Assembly: GCA_037953625.1 (NCBI GenBank)
Contig: CM075650.1
Coordinates: 148,705,206 to 148,769,205 of the forward strand
From: Crotalaria pallida
Lineage: Eukaryota; Streptophyta; Magnoliopsida; Fabales; Fabaceae
DNA: 64,000 bases
Reading direction: 5' to 3'
Shown here in pieces: positions 1-10,959 of this stretch. The translations under genes were made by a program, and so were the position numbers. Positions within the stretch are counted from its first letter, which is position 1, and each line of letters starts with the position of its first letter. The notes beneath the pieces are model-generated. The model was not told the DNA's origin. It did no database searches and saw nothing but the letters and a program-made list of their open reading frames with translations.

Positions 1-2037
1 TTTCTATCTCTTCAATAATAATTATATAAGGATATTAATATTATAGTGAAAATATACCAATTTTTTTTTTTTACATTATTTAACCATTACTTAAAATATG
101 TACATAATTTTAAAACACATTACTTAGGAAATGGAGGGAGTAGTTGCAAGCTAGGTAGGCAACCTATATCCAAGATAGCTAGCCAAAGAATACAATTATG
201 GCTTGGGTGTAAACTCAGGAGTCAGGATCATGCAACAAAGATGCAAAACATACCTTATAGCCGAAATCTAGAAAAATCTTACAGGCAGATCTGTTAGAGA
301 AAATACTAGAGGACTCCAAAATTCATGAAAAAGAATGATGGCCACGGTTCCAAGATAAATACACAATTCAGTCTAGTGACACGATGAAATCCAATGTGCC
401 ATGTACCATTACATAAGGTTAAGAAAAATATTACATGTATATTCAGAATTGATATCAGGATGTATTTAGATATTAATTCTACATGTACATATTGGATAAT
501 AGCACCAAGGCTGTTAGTTTGTTATGGTTGAGTGCTCACTGCACTGAGGTCGTTAGTTTGCTATTGTTGAGTGCTCACTGCACTGCCAGCTATAGATTCC
601 ATATGCACAATTGTATTTTCTTTTATTATTTGTTTTTCCTAGCTCAGCTTGCTACTCAAGCAATTCCTTATTATTTTGTATATAAAAGGCTCATTTGGCC
701 ACATTAATAAAGCAAGAAATACATTTTCATATACAAATACACAAACGTTTTAGTACATATAATAAGACTAAAATTGGAGGACTAAGAGGATGTCAATGTC
801 ATCATGAGAGGATATTAACAATATTCCGAAGAAAATCCTGATAGGGTTGGTAAGTAAGTGAACACCAATTTTGATGGTGAGGCTTTGAAAGTTCTAAGGG
901 CACTGCACCAACCTTAAATGTGCGAACTATTGATTATTGTAGATCGAAATGAAAATGAAAAATGAAGTGACATGACAATTGATTATTGTAGATATGGAAA
1001 TGACAATTGATGTGTTGATGCAATTTGCCATTGCCATAAATCAAACTTCTAGTTGAACTACGGTGCAACCTAATTATATTCTAGTTTTGATTCACAAAGT
1101 TGACATAACAAGAGCAAGCACTTGTGCGCTCAATGACAAATAAGTTGGAGTCATAGACAACATTGACTTAGATTATTCTATAATATATAAAGAAAAGTTA
1201 AATATAATGATATTTTCACGTCAATTCTATACAAATTGCTTTTTACACTTACTTTATGTTTATGACAATATAATCATTCTTTACTCATTATTTATTAATT
1301 TAAGGTCAACTTTTTTAATTAATAATTATGAATGAAATAAATATATAACGGTACACTTAAAAAATATTGTGAGATGCATATGACCATTCTCGATGCTATT
1401 TATGCTTTTTTTTTTTTTCAATCATCAGTTTGCATTCATTATTATTTTTAGGAGTTGCTTAATATTATCTCTTATGCCTAGGATAAAAGGTTCAAATAAA
1501 AAAATACGTATGAAAAAACTGAGTTAATATTTTTTTGAATTATTAAATTCTCAAAAAATTTTAATAAAAAATTCAACTTTTAAGATTTTTATTCTCATCC
1601 GATTTAGGATTGAGATTAAAATCAAATTGTTCTTAATCAATAATAATGAAATAAATATGAAAAAGGGTACACTTAAAAAAGTATTGTGAGATGACCATTG
1701 TCTCAAAAAATAAAATAAAATAAATCACTAGCAAAGCACACATCCAAACGATAGGCCTTGTATTTCATAGATATGTTCACATTTTTGCATTTTTCTTCCC
1801 AATACTACGAATACGTGGTTGGATGATGTATTACAACGTATGATGACATGTGTAAAATCGGCAGCAATGGAAAGAAAAATAGTTCGTATTCGTCACAGCA
1901 CCCTTTTTATGTTTAGAGTTTTATCGTTTGCACTCCAATTATTAAATGCTGTATTTTATGAATTTTTCTATGGTATCCACATCTTATTATTATGATTATG
2001 ATAGAATAAATTCTTCGAACAGTAGTTAGATTTACTA
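1..2037. other. AT-rich intergenic DNA with an LTR-like remnant
   Basis: I see no gene here; the short ORFs have no recognisable domain. Positions 511-549 and 550-588 are two direct 39-bp repeats, each containing GAGTGCTCACTGCACTG. About 90 bp further on there is a TATA-like TATATAAAAGG (679-689) and then an AATAAAG. That order (short repeats, TATA box, polyA-like signal) resembles the U3-R part of a solo LTR, possibly Ty1/copia, but I could not find matching termini or a target duplication. The rest is low-complexity A/T sequence. Confidence 0.4.
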
Positions 2038-2039
2038 AT

Positions 2040-2190
2040 CACCAACGAGTTGTTAGTACAGTGGTGCCGGTAGGCTGTACTTGGTAAGGCGAACCACAGT
2101 TCGATCCCGCAACAATATTGGGAGAGAAATAAAACCTTAACACCGGGATCCCCTCGAACTGAATTAATCGACCTAATAAATCAAATACAA
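2040..2190 (+). mobile_element. SINE-like element (tRNA-derived head)
   Basis: The segment has a pol III box-A-like stretch (GTTAGTACAGTGGTG, about 2051-2065) and, about 35 bp later, a box-B-like stretch (AGTTCGATCCC, about 2099-2109). This spacing and order are typical of a tRNA-derived SINE head. It does not fold into a complete tRNA and no acceptor stem is visible, so I do not call a tRNA gene. The 3' end is not defined. Confidence 0.5.
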
Positions 2191-2361
2191 CCAAAAAATT
2201 TAGATCCACTAATCCTTTCAATTTTCTTCGAACTTTGATCTTTACTGAGATTGTAATATATCTTGTAAATATTTTTATTTATTAATTTATTTATATATAT
2301 GCATATTTCAAAGATGCTATAAATAATTGAAAGGACATCATATTTTGAATGTACATACAAC

Positions 2362-2798
2362 GGCTTTTTTACTTAAGTGGGGTAGTTTTGTAAACAATTT
2401 ATGAAAATGGGGTAATTTTGAAACTATTTACATAACATGGGGTAGTCAACAAAACTATTTCCAAAAATAGGACAGTCAAAATCAAAATACTCCAAGTCAA
2501 ACAAGTCATCCGAAATGACTTCTTCTAAATGACACGTGGCGCAACCAGGTGGGTTGAGTCACTCCGGTTGACTTAACCTGTCTGTTGCGTCAACCGGAGT
2601 GACTCAACCCACCTGGTTGCGCCACGTGTCATTTAGAAGAAGTCATTCCGGATGACTTGTTTGACTTGGGAAATTTTGACTTTGACTGCCCCATTTTTGG
2701 AAATAGTTTTGTTCACTATCCCATGTTATGTAAATAGTTTCAAAACTACCTCATTTTTTAAATTGTTTGCAAAACTACCTCACTTAAGTAAAAAAGCC
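2362..2798. mobile_element. Foldback Mutator-like MITE with 10-bp TSD
   Basis: Two inverted arms (2362-2572 and 2589-2798, about 210 bp each, nearly identical) flank a 16-bp spacer, so the whole element is one long hairpin. It starts GGCTTTTTTACTTAAG and ends with the reverse complement. It is bracketed by a perfect 10-bp direct repeat, TACATACAAC, at 2352-2361 and 2799-2808, which I read as the target-site duplication. Long terminal inverted repeats plus a 9-11-bp duplication are diagnostic of Mutator-type elements. There is no coding capacity. Each arm carries a CACGTG G-box core inside GACACGTGGC. Confidence 0.88.
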
Positions 2799-3164
2799 TA
2801 CATACAACAATTAACATGGGTTGTATTATGTGGTAAGCGGTATGATATATGTTTTGTGAATGTACGGATGCTATAAATAATTGAAAGGACATCATATTTC
2901 AAAACGTGATACGGATGCTTCTAACATATTGAAAAGTAGCCCACCATACCATAGTCAATAGGATTTTAGTTGGAACTTATTAATTATTTATGTGTATTTT
3001 AATCTTTTGATTATTTGCGTTTTGGCAAAAAATAATAGTAATATGAAAAATAATAAACTGCTAAAGAAATCCAACACAAATAAAACAAAAAAGCATATGG
3101 AAGTTGAAAATAAAATTTAAAACGAAAAAAGAGAAAAGGTAAAATGTTTATAAGAAGGGAAAAA

Positions 3165-5037
3165 AAACTAAAAAAAAACTAAAAAAAAAAGCAAGATTTC
3201 AAAGTAAAAATGGAAATATTTTTTTTATTAAATGAAAATGGAAAGGGTCTCAAGATTTAGAAGAAGAAAAAATAGAGAGATGATGGTTGACATTTACATG
3301 CTTAAATAAAAAGAAAATATGTGCGATTTGATATGGGTTACACTTTGATAAAGGTATATGCTCAAAAATGTCATATCACAATTTTAAGGATGAAAAAAAA
3401 TCCCTAAAAAAAAGGAGACCCAAGGAAAAACTTGAAAGTGAATGAGAGAGCATAAAATACCGACTACTTATTTAAAAGTAGATAAATTTCTTAAAAAAAT
3501 CTAGGGCAAAAAAAGTTTCACAATTGTTATATAGGGTGATTGATTTTATTTATGTACTATATTTGTCACGCACATATATTGTGATAAAAAAAATGGTTCA
3601 CAAAGATTGATTCAATTGCTAAGAATTCACATTATATATCTCAAGAACATGTGTTTTAATCCCTACGTCAATGTGTTAATTTTAATATACATTCGTAAGT
3701 TTTTATAGACTTTGAAACCTGACATTCTTTGATAAGTTTAGAGACTCAATTTACCAAAGGGTCTGTTTGGCACGTGGAATTGAGTATGGAATTGGAATTA
3801 GGGCTTTGAATTGAAATTCTAGTGTTTGGTTGTGCACTTGGAATTAGAATCACAATTTCAAAGCCAATTCCATGGAATTAAGTTATAACTAAAAATGCAG
3901 AAACTCAATTCTCACCTCCAAGCCTTGGAATTACAATTCCATACTTTATAGAATTTGGTGTTATGAGTCTAGAAACTAAAGATGTGACATCTCCACCGCT
4001 CCATCGTAGAGATGACAATGCAAGCTACTCGGGCGGGTTTGGGCTCGGGCCACAATTGGGTTGGGCCTGAAAAGGTCCGAATGAAATTTGGTTCAAAAAT
4101 CATCTAGCTAAACCCCGTAGCGGGCCACCTTTTTAACCAGATCGAGTAAGGTTTTTAGGTGATATTAGGGGGTAGGGGGTCGAGCAAGAGTCTGACTGGT
4201 TCTGGTTTTATTAAAGCCAACCACAAAGGCCCGAAATCTATTTAGGTTGTATTTTGAGATTCTAAACACGTCTATTTCTCAGGCTTGTGCTGGCCGTGCT
4301 TTTTTGTCGTTTATAGTCCACCAAAATGTTTTGTCTTCCCCTTTTCTCCATTCTAGGAATCTTCTTATATTCATGACTCTTTTTTCCCTTCCCCTCTAAT
4401 ATTCATCGCCACTAGAATATATGATTCTTGGTAGCATGTTTATAATAAAAAAAAAAAAACTAAAAAAAAAGCATGATTTTAAAGTAAAAATGGAAATTAT
4501 TTTTTTTATTAAATGAAAATGGAAAGAGTCTCAAGATTTAGAAGAAAAAAAGATGGAGAGATGATGATTGACATTTACTTGATTAAATAAAAATAAAATA
4601 TGTGTGATTTAATATGGATTACACATTGATAAAAGGAATATGCTCAAAAATGTCACATCACAATTTCAAGGATGAAAAAAAAAACTAAAGAAAAGGAGAG
4701 TCGAGAAAAAGCTTGAGAGTGAATGAGAGAGCCTAAAATACCGACTACTTTTTTAAAAGTAGATAAATTCCTTAAAATAAATTAGGGCAAAAAAATGTTT
4801 CACAATCAATTGTTATATGGTGATTGATTTTATTTATGTACTATATTTTGTCACGCACACAAATTGTGATAAAAAAATTGTTCACAAAGATTAATTCAAT
4901 TGGAAATAAATCACATTATATATCTCAAGAACATGAGTTTTAATACCTACGTCAATGTGTTAATTTCAATATACATTTGCCAGTTTTTATAGACTTTGAA
5001 ACCTGGCATTCTTTGATAAGTTTAGAGATTCATTGAT
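3165..5037. repeat. Local tandem duplication of a ~0.6-kb AT-rich block
   Basis: A block of about 590 bp occurs at 3165-3756 and again at 4441-5037. It includes the segments AAAAATGGAAAT, GGTCTCAAGATTTAGAAGA, TGATTGACATTTACTTG and the terminal TTTTTATAGACTTTGAAACC. The same block occurs once in copy B (about 25450-26045). Between the two A copies (3766-4440) lies the left part of the Harbinger-like element that is complete in copy B at 26047-26932; its right part is missing in A. The second block therefore seems to have replaced the end of that element. No coding sequence is visible. Confidence 0.7.
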
Positions 5038-5675
5038 AACATTTTTGTTATATAACTTCATGGAGTGAGATGATGAGTAAAAGGGGAAACCAATGTTGTA
5101 TCTTTTGTGTGTGTGTATATATATATTATATCTTGATCATGTATCATTTTTTTATTCTTACAAAATATAATTTCTTAATTTGATTATTAATTATTGAGTT
5201 TTTCTAATGTGTATTTACTTTAAATTAATAATAAATTAGCAATAAAAATTAATAAGTACATATTTATTGACCCATACAAATTTAAAAAACGTATCAAATT
5301 TTCAATACAATTTTTAAATGCTTAGAAGGAATATAAATGTGTTAGCGATATGTTGTCGACGGTCAAAAGCAAGTCGTCGGCATCAAACACTTGGAAAGAA
5401 ATTTGTGCAGGATGGAAGTACCTTGATAAGAACTTAACTTGGAGAGTTGACAATGGAAGGGAAATAACCTTTTAGACTCGTAATTGGGTTCCTCATGTTG
5501 GTTTACTTAAAAACATATCTTCAAAATTTGTTGGTACTAATGATTTATTATTGCATGTGCAGGATTTTGTCTTGGCAAATGGTTAGTGGGACAGGCAAAA
5601 AAAAATCTTCTATCTTGGCCACTCAAGTTTGCAGTAGAATTTTTCTATGGTGGCTCCTTACTCAGCAAATGTGGA

Positions 5676-5934
5676 TGTTACATAATAGCAATAGCAAGTG
5701 GAGAAGGTTCAAATATAGTATTAGTAGTGAGAATTAATATGTTTAGTATAGTCGGTGATTTATTGTTAATTTGGTACTTTGTTAGGGACCTATTGGCAAT
5801 GTAAGTTCTCTTTATATATTCCTTTGTGATGAATGAAAAAGGAAGCAAAAAGTTAAGTTTATTCTCTTCTCTATTAATTTCTTAGGATGTACTCTGTCCT
5901 CGAAACAGAGATTATCCTGTCCCCGTTCTTAACA
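5676..5934 (+). repeat. 5' LTR of the ZIP4-carrying element
   Basis: This 259-bp LTR matches 8154-8412 over its full length with few substitutions; near the 3' end the pair differs at, for example, GGATGTAC versus GGAGGTAC and CAGAGATTATCCTG versus CAAAGATTTTCCCG. It has TG...CA termini. Confidence 0.92.
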
Positions 5935-5977
5935 ATTGGTGCTTTCATCCATTCGTACTCCCTCCAGCACCCTCATC

Positions 5978-6583
5978 ATGACCGACCACCACACATCTGG
6001 TTTGGACTCCGAGAATAACGACCTTGATGACCATAAACTCGATCAGATGCTAGACCTCGTCCTTGCGATTCAGACTGATATCTTCGCGAAGATGGCCAAC
6101 CTCATCCACCGGCTTGAGTCCTTAGAAGCCAAACGCCGATAACATGGGCATGGGTCACCTTTTTCTCCAAAACAAGCTCGAGTATTCGACGATGACGACA
6201 AGGGGTTTGCGATCTCGCCAGATCCAGTTGTCCTCATAGTCGTTGACAAATCCACCACTCCACCGGATCCCGTGACATTCGAAGATAACGAGGAGTTCAT
6301 CACTCCACCAACTCCCGAGGTGCTACGGAACGTTGCTGAATCAACAATCCCACCAGCCCTTGTGTCAACCGATGATGATGATGACGAGCAACATAAGCAA
6401 CGAATTAAAGAGCAACCCATCTTCGATGAATTCGTTCTCAGTGACCCAACTTCGGTTCTGAGTAGTCACGTGGTCCTCATTCACGATGTTAGTTTTCCGA
6501 CAGACCCGTGGTTTCTCGGGCCATCTCTAGCTACCCCACTGCCTCTTCCAGACCCACCAGATTCAAGTCATCCTTTCCGATGA
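5978..6583 (+). pseudogene. gag-like N-terminal ORF of the non-autonomous LTR element
   Basis: One frame runs from ATG 5978 to the stop at 6581-6583 and is broken once by TAA at 6140-6142. It begins 44 bp after the 5' LTR, right behind the primer-binding-site-like stretch, the usual place for gag. The first part is a short helical, acidic/leucine-rich stretch (DQMLDLVLAIQTDIFAKM, then LIHRLESLEAK). The rest is Pro- and Asp-rich with DKGFAISPDPV and a run of five Asp. This composition resembles gag leaders of plant gypsy-type elements. No zinc knuckle, capsid core or protease follows. I infer a truncated gag kept for packaging signals, or simply leftover. Confidence 0.5.
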
Positions 6584-6763
6584 GCCTCTTTGATGTTGCT
6601 TTCTCCATTCTATGGGCACCAACTCCTCTTTGCTGCTGATTTTTAGAATATTAGAACCAACATTGGTACCATTGGTTTTACTTTTGACTTGGAACTCTCC
6701 TCAATTTTCTATGCACATATAGTGTTTGAAGAAATGCCAGAGAAAATCTATAATTGCTAGATA

Positions 6764-8130
6764 ATGGTAATCATTTCTGAATGTGTTTCCTACCGTGACA
6801 TGTTCCATGTCTTTAGTTTTGCAACAATAACTCAATTTTTGCATCTTGCATTTGTACAACAAATTTTTGCTCTGGTACACTCTATCCTTTCCATTGAGTA
6901 CCTAGATGAATTGAAGGGGATATCGTTGTGGCTTATGATTAAATATAAACTGACACCTTTTATGCATGAGATTGGAGAAGAATTTGAGTTAGTTTACTTG
7001 GACCCTCAGTCAACACTCTCACCTTTTAACGTTGTCAGTGCACATTTGTTGTTGTTTAAGAACACATTAAGGGATGCTCTTGAATTTGGATCTGCTAAAG
7101 TTTGTTGTTGCTGGTTGGCTTGTTCTTCACGTTCAATCATGAACAATTTTAATTTTCCTTATGCTTTCATGACTGATCACTTGGTGCAATTGCAATTCTT
7201 TGAGCTGGGTGCACATAAGGAAAACAAGAGAATTTTGATCTGTGTACAAGATTGGACATCTACATATATCTTTGATGCTACACCAATGTTGCTAGTAAAG
7301 AAGTCACTCAATATCTCTAACATGAGCATTATTAATGTTGTTGCTAATTTTCAATCTAAAGATTATGAGACCAGTGCAGAACTCTTTGAAAAATCAATGT
7401 TGCATATTCCCAATGATTCATAGAACAAAATACTTCGGGCTAAGGGTTTCAGAGTTAAATGTCTCCGCCACCTTGGTCTTTTGCAGCTGGATCGTGCTCA
7501 AGAATACATCCATGAGGCTGAAAAGCTTGAGCCCAACATTGTCTGTGCTTTTCTTAAGTTCAAAATTTGTCTCCAAAAGAATGACCACCACGGCGCTATT
7601 ACTCAAATTGAAGCAATGAGTACATGCCTAAACTTCAAACCAGATTTTCTCTCACTTTTAGCCCATGAAGCTGTTGCTTGCCATGCGATTCCTGTTGTTG
7701 TTGCTTCTCCCTCAAGAATGCTCAACTTCTATGCTTCAGGAAGGTCCATGTCAACAACAGAAGTTCCAGTTGTGCGCACCCTGGTATCAGTTCTCTCTTA
7801 AGTACCGGACAATGAACAGTAAGTCTACTAATTCTTAAAACATGCCCACACCCGAGCATCTGAGTTTGGTCCTGATTGTTTCTTTGGAAAAGAGGAGGTT
7901 GGGAGACGGAAGTGGAATTGGTTTGCGCTAACTTCTTGGAAATTTGGTACAAAAACTGGTCAGAATAAGAACTATTAATACTGGCATCAGATTTTTATGC
8001 ATTAGTTGAAGGGGTTGATCATGAGACCAATGCTTTGGTTTGTAAATCATTACATCACTCTAAGAATGCATTGTTTTTATGGATATCATTGGGTCAATGT
8101 CAATCAAAAAATTTCCACTTAAAGGACAAC
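6764..8130 (+). pseudogene. Captured fragment of a ZIP4/SPO22-like meiotic TPR gene
   Basis: A single frame runs from 6764 to 7986 with stops only at 7421-7423 (TAG), at 7799-7801 (TAA) and around 7820-7840, then continues in another frame (about 7975-8130). From about 7335 the product resembles the plant TPR protein ZIP4/SPO22, a ZMM-class crossover factor: KDYETSAELFEKSMLHIP, then LDRAQEYIHEAEKLEPN, then AHEAVACHAIPVVVAS, then EEVGRRKWNWFALTSWKFG, in the order I recall for that family. The first part (6764-7320, including a 219-codon open stretch ending at 7423) is not recognisable to me; it could be degenerate upstream sequence or a second capture. The fragment lies inside a complete LTR element, so it is a transduplicated gene piece and not a host locus. 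Family call is from memory. Confidence 0.68.
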
Positions 8131-8153
8131 GTGATTTTCCGAGGGCATGGTAA

Positions 8154-8412
8154 TGTTACATAATAGCAATAGCAAGTGGAGAAGGTTCAAATATAGTATT
8201 AGTAGTGAGAATTAATATGTTTAGTATAGTTGGTGATTTATTGTTAATTTGGTACTTTGTTAGGGACCTATTGGCAATGTAAGTTCTCTTTATATATTCC
8301 TTTGTGATGAATGAAAAAGGAAGCAAAAAGTTAAGTTTATTCTCTTCTCTATTAATTTCTTAGGAGGTACTCTGTCCTCGAAACAAAGATTTTCCCGTCC
8401 CCGTTCTTAACA
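8154..8412 (+). repeat. 3' LTR of the ZIP4-carrying element
   Basis: Partner of 5676-5934 with the same length and termini. It is followed directly by the target duplication GTGGA, after which the LINE relic resumes. Confidence 0.92.
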
Positions 8413-9555
8413 GTGGAGGACCAAATAGCTTGGAGTTTATCAAATGATGATCGGTTTACTATAGCTTCAGCTTATACAACGCTCATTGGAAGCATGCATG
8501 GTGTGGATCATCCTTTGTTTAAAGCCATGTGGAGTTTTAAAGGCCCTCAACAATTGTGTTCTCTCTTTTGGAAGGTGACACACTAGTGCCTCCTAATTAA
8601 TGGTATGCGTAGAAGAAGACATATGACGATAGAGGATTGTTGCCTTATTTTCAACATGCATGACAAAACTTTATTCCATACATTGAGAGATTGTGTTTAT
8701 GCCTTGATTATGTGGAGGAAGCTTGTTCTATTGGCCTGGCGGATTGGAGCAATTTTATGGAGACAAATTTTGACAGTTGGTTGCTTGCTAATATAACAAG
8801 AAAGATGGGAAATGTGGATAGTAGTCATTGGTTTATTATTTTTGATGTGATTATCGATCATTTGTGAGTCTGTGACAGAGAATGAATGAATTTTTGTTCA
8901 ACAAGGAAACCATTAATTTACTGCGTAGCATTAATTCCATATGGCACCGAAGCAAGGAAATTTCTGTAGCATATGAAAAACCAGACGTGGTGAGCCACTT
9001 GGGTTTATAGCAGCGTACTTTCAATATAGCATGGAAGCCCCCTAGGGAAAATTGGATCAAGCTAAACACGGATGGTTCCTTTGTTTCCAATACGGGTGAA
9101 GCATCGTGTGGTGGAGTTATATGAGACCACTTTGGTGTCTTATGTTTGCTTATTCTGTTAAGTTCGATTTGTGCTCGATAATGCTTGCGGAGTTTGAGGT
9201 ATTTTCCATGCATTAAAATTGCTTTGGAAAGGGGATTCAAGAAGATCATTGTGAAATCCAACTACGAGGTTGCAGTTTGTTTTATTCGCTTTGGTTGTAA
9301 TGGAACTCATGCTTGTGCGACTCATCCATGATATTAAATGATTATCTCAAAGTGCAGAGGTTATTTGGGTGCATGTTTTCAGGGAAGCAAATTATGTCGC
9401 TAATGCTTTGGCAATGTTTGGTCGCTCCATGGAAACATCTCTGAGAATGTTTGATGTTGTCCCTTCCGTCATTAGTTTGTGGCTGTTAGGTGTTGCGACA
9501 AGTACTTTTTTCGTTAGAGGCATGTATGTTTTTGGCCCTAGCTCGTTTAATTTAT

Positions 9556-9557
<2 letters not shown>

Positions 9558-9597
<40 letters not shown>
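9558..9597. repeat. (AT)n microsatellite
   Basis: About 20 uninterrupted AT dinucleotides followed by a short (AC)n run. The corresponding place in copy B (about 38505-38520) lacks it. The ORFs on both strands with repeated Tyr-Ile are artefacts. Confidence 0.95.
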
Positions 9598-9599
<2 letters not shown>

Positions 9600-9607
<8 letters not shown>

Positions 9608-10493
9608 CACAATCTTTACTTAAGTAACTTAAAATGTGTTTACATGATATATACAATATTAACAAAAACATTAATTATTTTGTTAAAAAAAACAAAAACA
9701 TTAATTATTTAAATCAATTAATGAAATAAAAAGTGTCATAATGGTGATTAGATTACATAAGGTGAAACACGAGTTGTTTCCCATAAAAGAGCATTTTTTA
9801 TTTTATTAATTTTAGAGTATTTTTTTATTTGTGTGCAAGGAACGATTTTCTTTTTTAATCGCTTAGACTTCCAATAAATGTTATTATCATAAATCGAACT
9901 CGTGACACTTGATCTCCACTTGATCTCCTATAATACTAGCGCCTCTCCTAAAAAGGAAAAAAATAATTTTATCTAAAAAAAATGCTAATGTTAAGATATC
10001 AAAAATCAATCAACTTTCAATTTTTAATATAAATTTCTTTTTAGTGTATTTCTAAGTACCAAAACCCTTGCTATTACTATTATTTTTAAATTTATTACGT
10101 TTATTATTAAATTTATTTTATTATACATGTATTATTTTTTATGTATAAGTTCGGTTTCGAGAAGTTATTAAGATATTAGTACTAATTAGTAATGAAATAC
10201 TCACATCGATTGTGAGATCAACTTGCCATATTATATAAATTATGATTCGATTTTTTTATCAATTGGAGTTATTTTCGCTGAACAATTTTTAATTTTAATA
10301 TAAAACGAATGAAAAAAAGAATGTTATTAAAAAAAAATAATAATAATAATATTGAGGGTATGGACGTTCAACATTTTTATGCGTTCATCATCATTTAGAC
10401 AAACTTTGAGACGTTGTTTTGTTCTCAGCAAAGCGGTCCAGAAAGTCAGTGCAGCGAAAACTGACGATCCGAATAATACAATACCATACCCTT
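9600..10493. other. AT-rich intergenic region upstream of CID copy A
   Basis: No gene seen. It aligns with 38520-38890 plus 41361-42350 in copy B, where a Helitron-like and a Stowaway insertion split it. Around 9885-9940 there is a weak pol-III-box-like pattern on the minus strand that I did not call. Confidence 0.6.
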
Positions 10494-10494
10494 T

Positions 10495-10959
10495 TCTTCT
10501 CTCTCACTCTCTCTCTCTCTCTCTCTGTCAACAAATATTCATCACCATCTTCATTTTCTTCAGTAAATTATAAAGTAAGATAAAAACCACTTCTCCATTT
10601 CACTGATTTCTTTCTTTCTTTCTTTTCATTTTTATTTTTATTTTATATTTATATTTTTTTCTAAGTGGGGTTTTTAAGTGGTTGTATCTTATGATGATCT
10701 TCAGGTTCACTTTGATCTCATCATCTCAATGAACACTTTCTAGACAACAACCGAGGTATGATCTTAACCTCGTATCATGTCTTTCTTTCTTTTCTTTCTT
10801 TTTTTTTTTTTTTAATAAATTTTTAAATAATTTTTATTTATTTTTTTTCCCTTAAACTAGCTCAATCTAATGTCACAGGTTTACAGAGAAATCTGAAAAC
10901 ATAAAAAAGTTGAAAACTTTTTATCCATACACAAGTGGGGTTTTTGATTATCTTTGACT
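10495..10959 (+). promoter_or_regulatory. 5' leader of CID copy A, with pyrimidine tract, leader intron and two uORFs
   Basis: A CT-rich tract (about 10495-10530), typical of plant core promoters and leaders, precedes the gene. A leader intron is supported by donor GAG|GTATGATC (intron from 10756) and acceptor TGTCACAG| (to 10878). Upstream of it are two short upstream ORFs: 13 codons at 10691-10732 and 4 codons at 10729-10743, overlapping by four bases. The same pair is identical in copy B. A second possible intron (donor AAGTAAGAT near 10572, acceptor CTTCAG near 10703) would remove the first uORF start, so its presence in the mRNA is uncertain. No clear TATA box was assigned. Confidence 0.55.

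Larger units (their letters stand above)
5676..8412 (+). mobile_element. Non-autonomous LTR retrotransposon carrying a captured ZIP4-like fragment
   Basis: Complete element of 2737 bp. The two 259-bp LTRs (5676-5934, 8154-8412) start TGTTACATAATAGC and end CGTTCTTAACA, and the element is flanked by the perfect 5-bp target duplication GTGGA (5671-5675, 8413-8417). Copy B has the empty site (single GTGGA near 37346 in ACAAATGTGGAGGACC). Two bases inside the 5' LTR lies TTGGTGCTTTCATC, a primer-binding-site-like stretch that the Ty3/gypsy element at 56774-62618 also has next to its 5' LTR. A purine-rich stretch with GAGGGCATGGTAA precedes the 3' LTR. Inside are a short gag-like ORF and a decayed cellular gene fragment; there is no protease, reverse transcriptase or integrase. 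Movement must have depended on another element's enzymes. Confidence 0.93.
5340..9520 (+). pseudogene. L1-type LINE ORF2 relic (zf-RVT and RNase H part), copy A
   Basis: Broken coding traces read through this stretch in several frames. Near 5345-5480 there is a WKEICAGWKYLDKNLTWRV-type segment. At 8605-8720 the pattern with DCCLIF, TLFHTLRDC and a following W is typical of the zinc-binding reverse-transcriptase domain (zf-RVT) of plant non-LTR elements. At 9030-9120 there is KLNTDGSF followed by GGV, the start of a plant RNase H (RVT_3) domain with its first Asp, and further pieces follow to about 9500. Numerous stops and frameshifts make it a dead relic. It is split by the LTR element at 5676-8412; the uninterrupted paralogue is at 37010-38475. 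The upstream endonuclease and core RT are absent. Confidence 0.7.

Noticed and set aside
483..707. 74-codon reading frame as a gene
   Set aside because: It overlaps short direct repeats and a TATA-like stretch and has no domain; an LTR-like remnant explains it better.
9885..9950. Degenerate SINE on the minus strand upstream of CID copy A
   Set aside because: Only a weak GAGTTCGATTT box-B-like match, no convincing box A and no ends.
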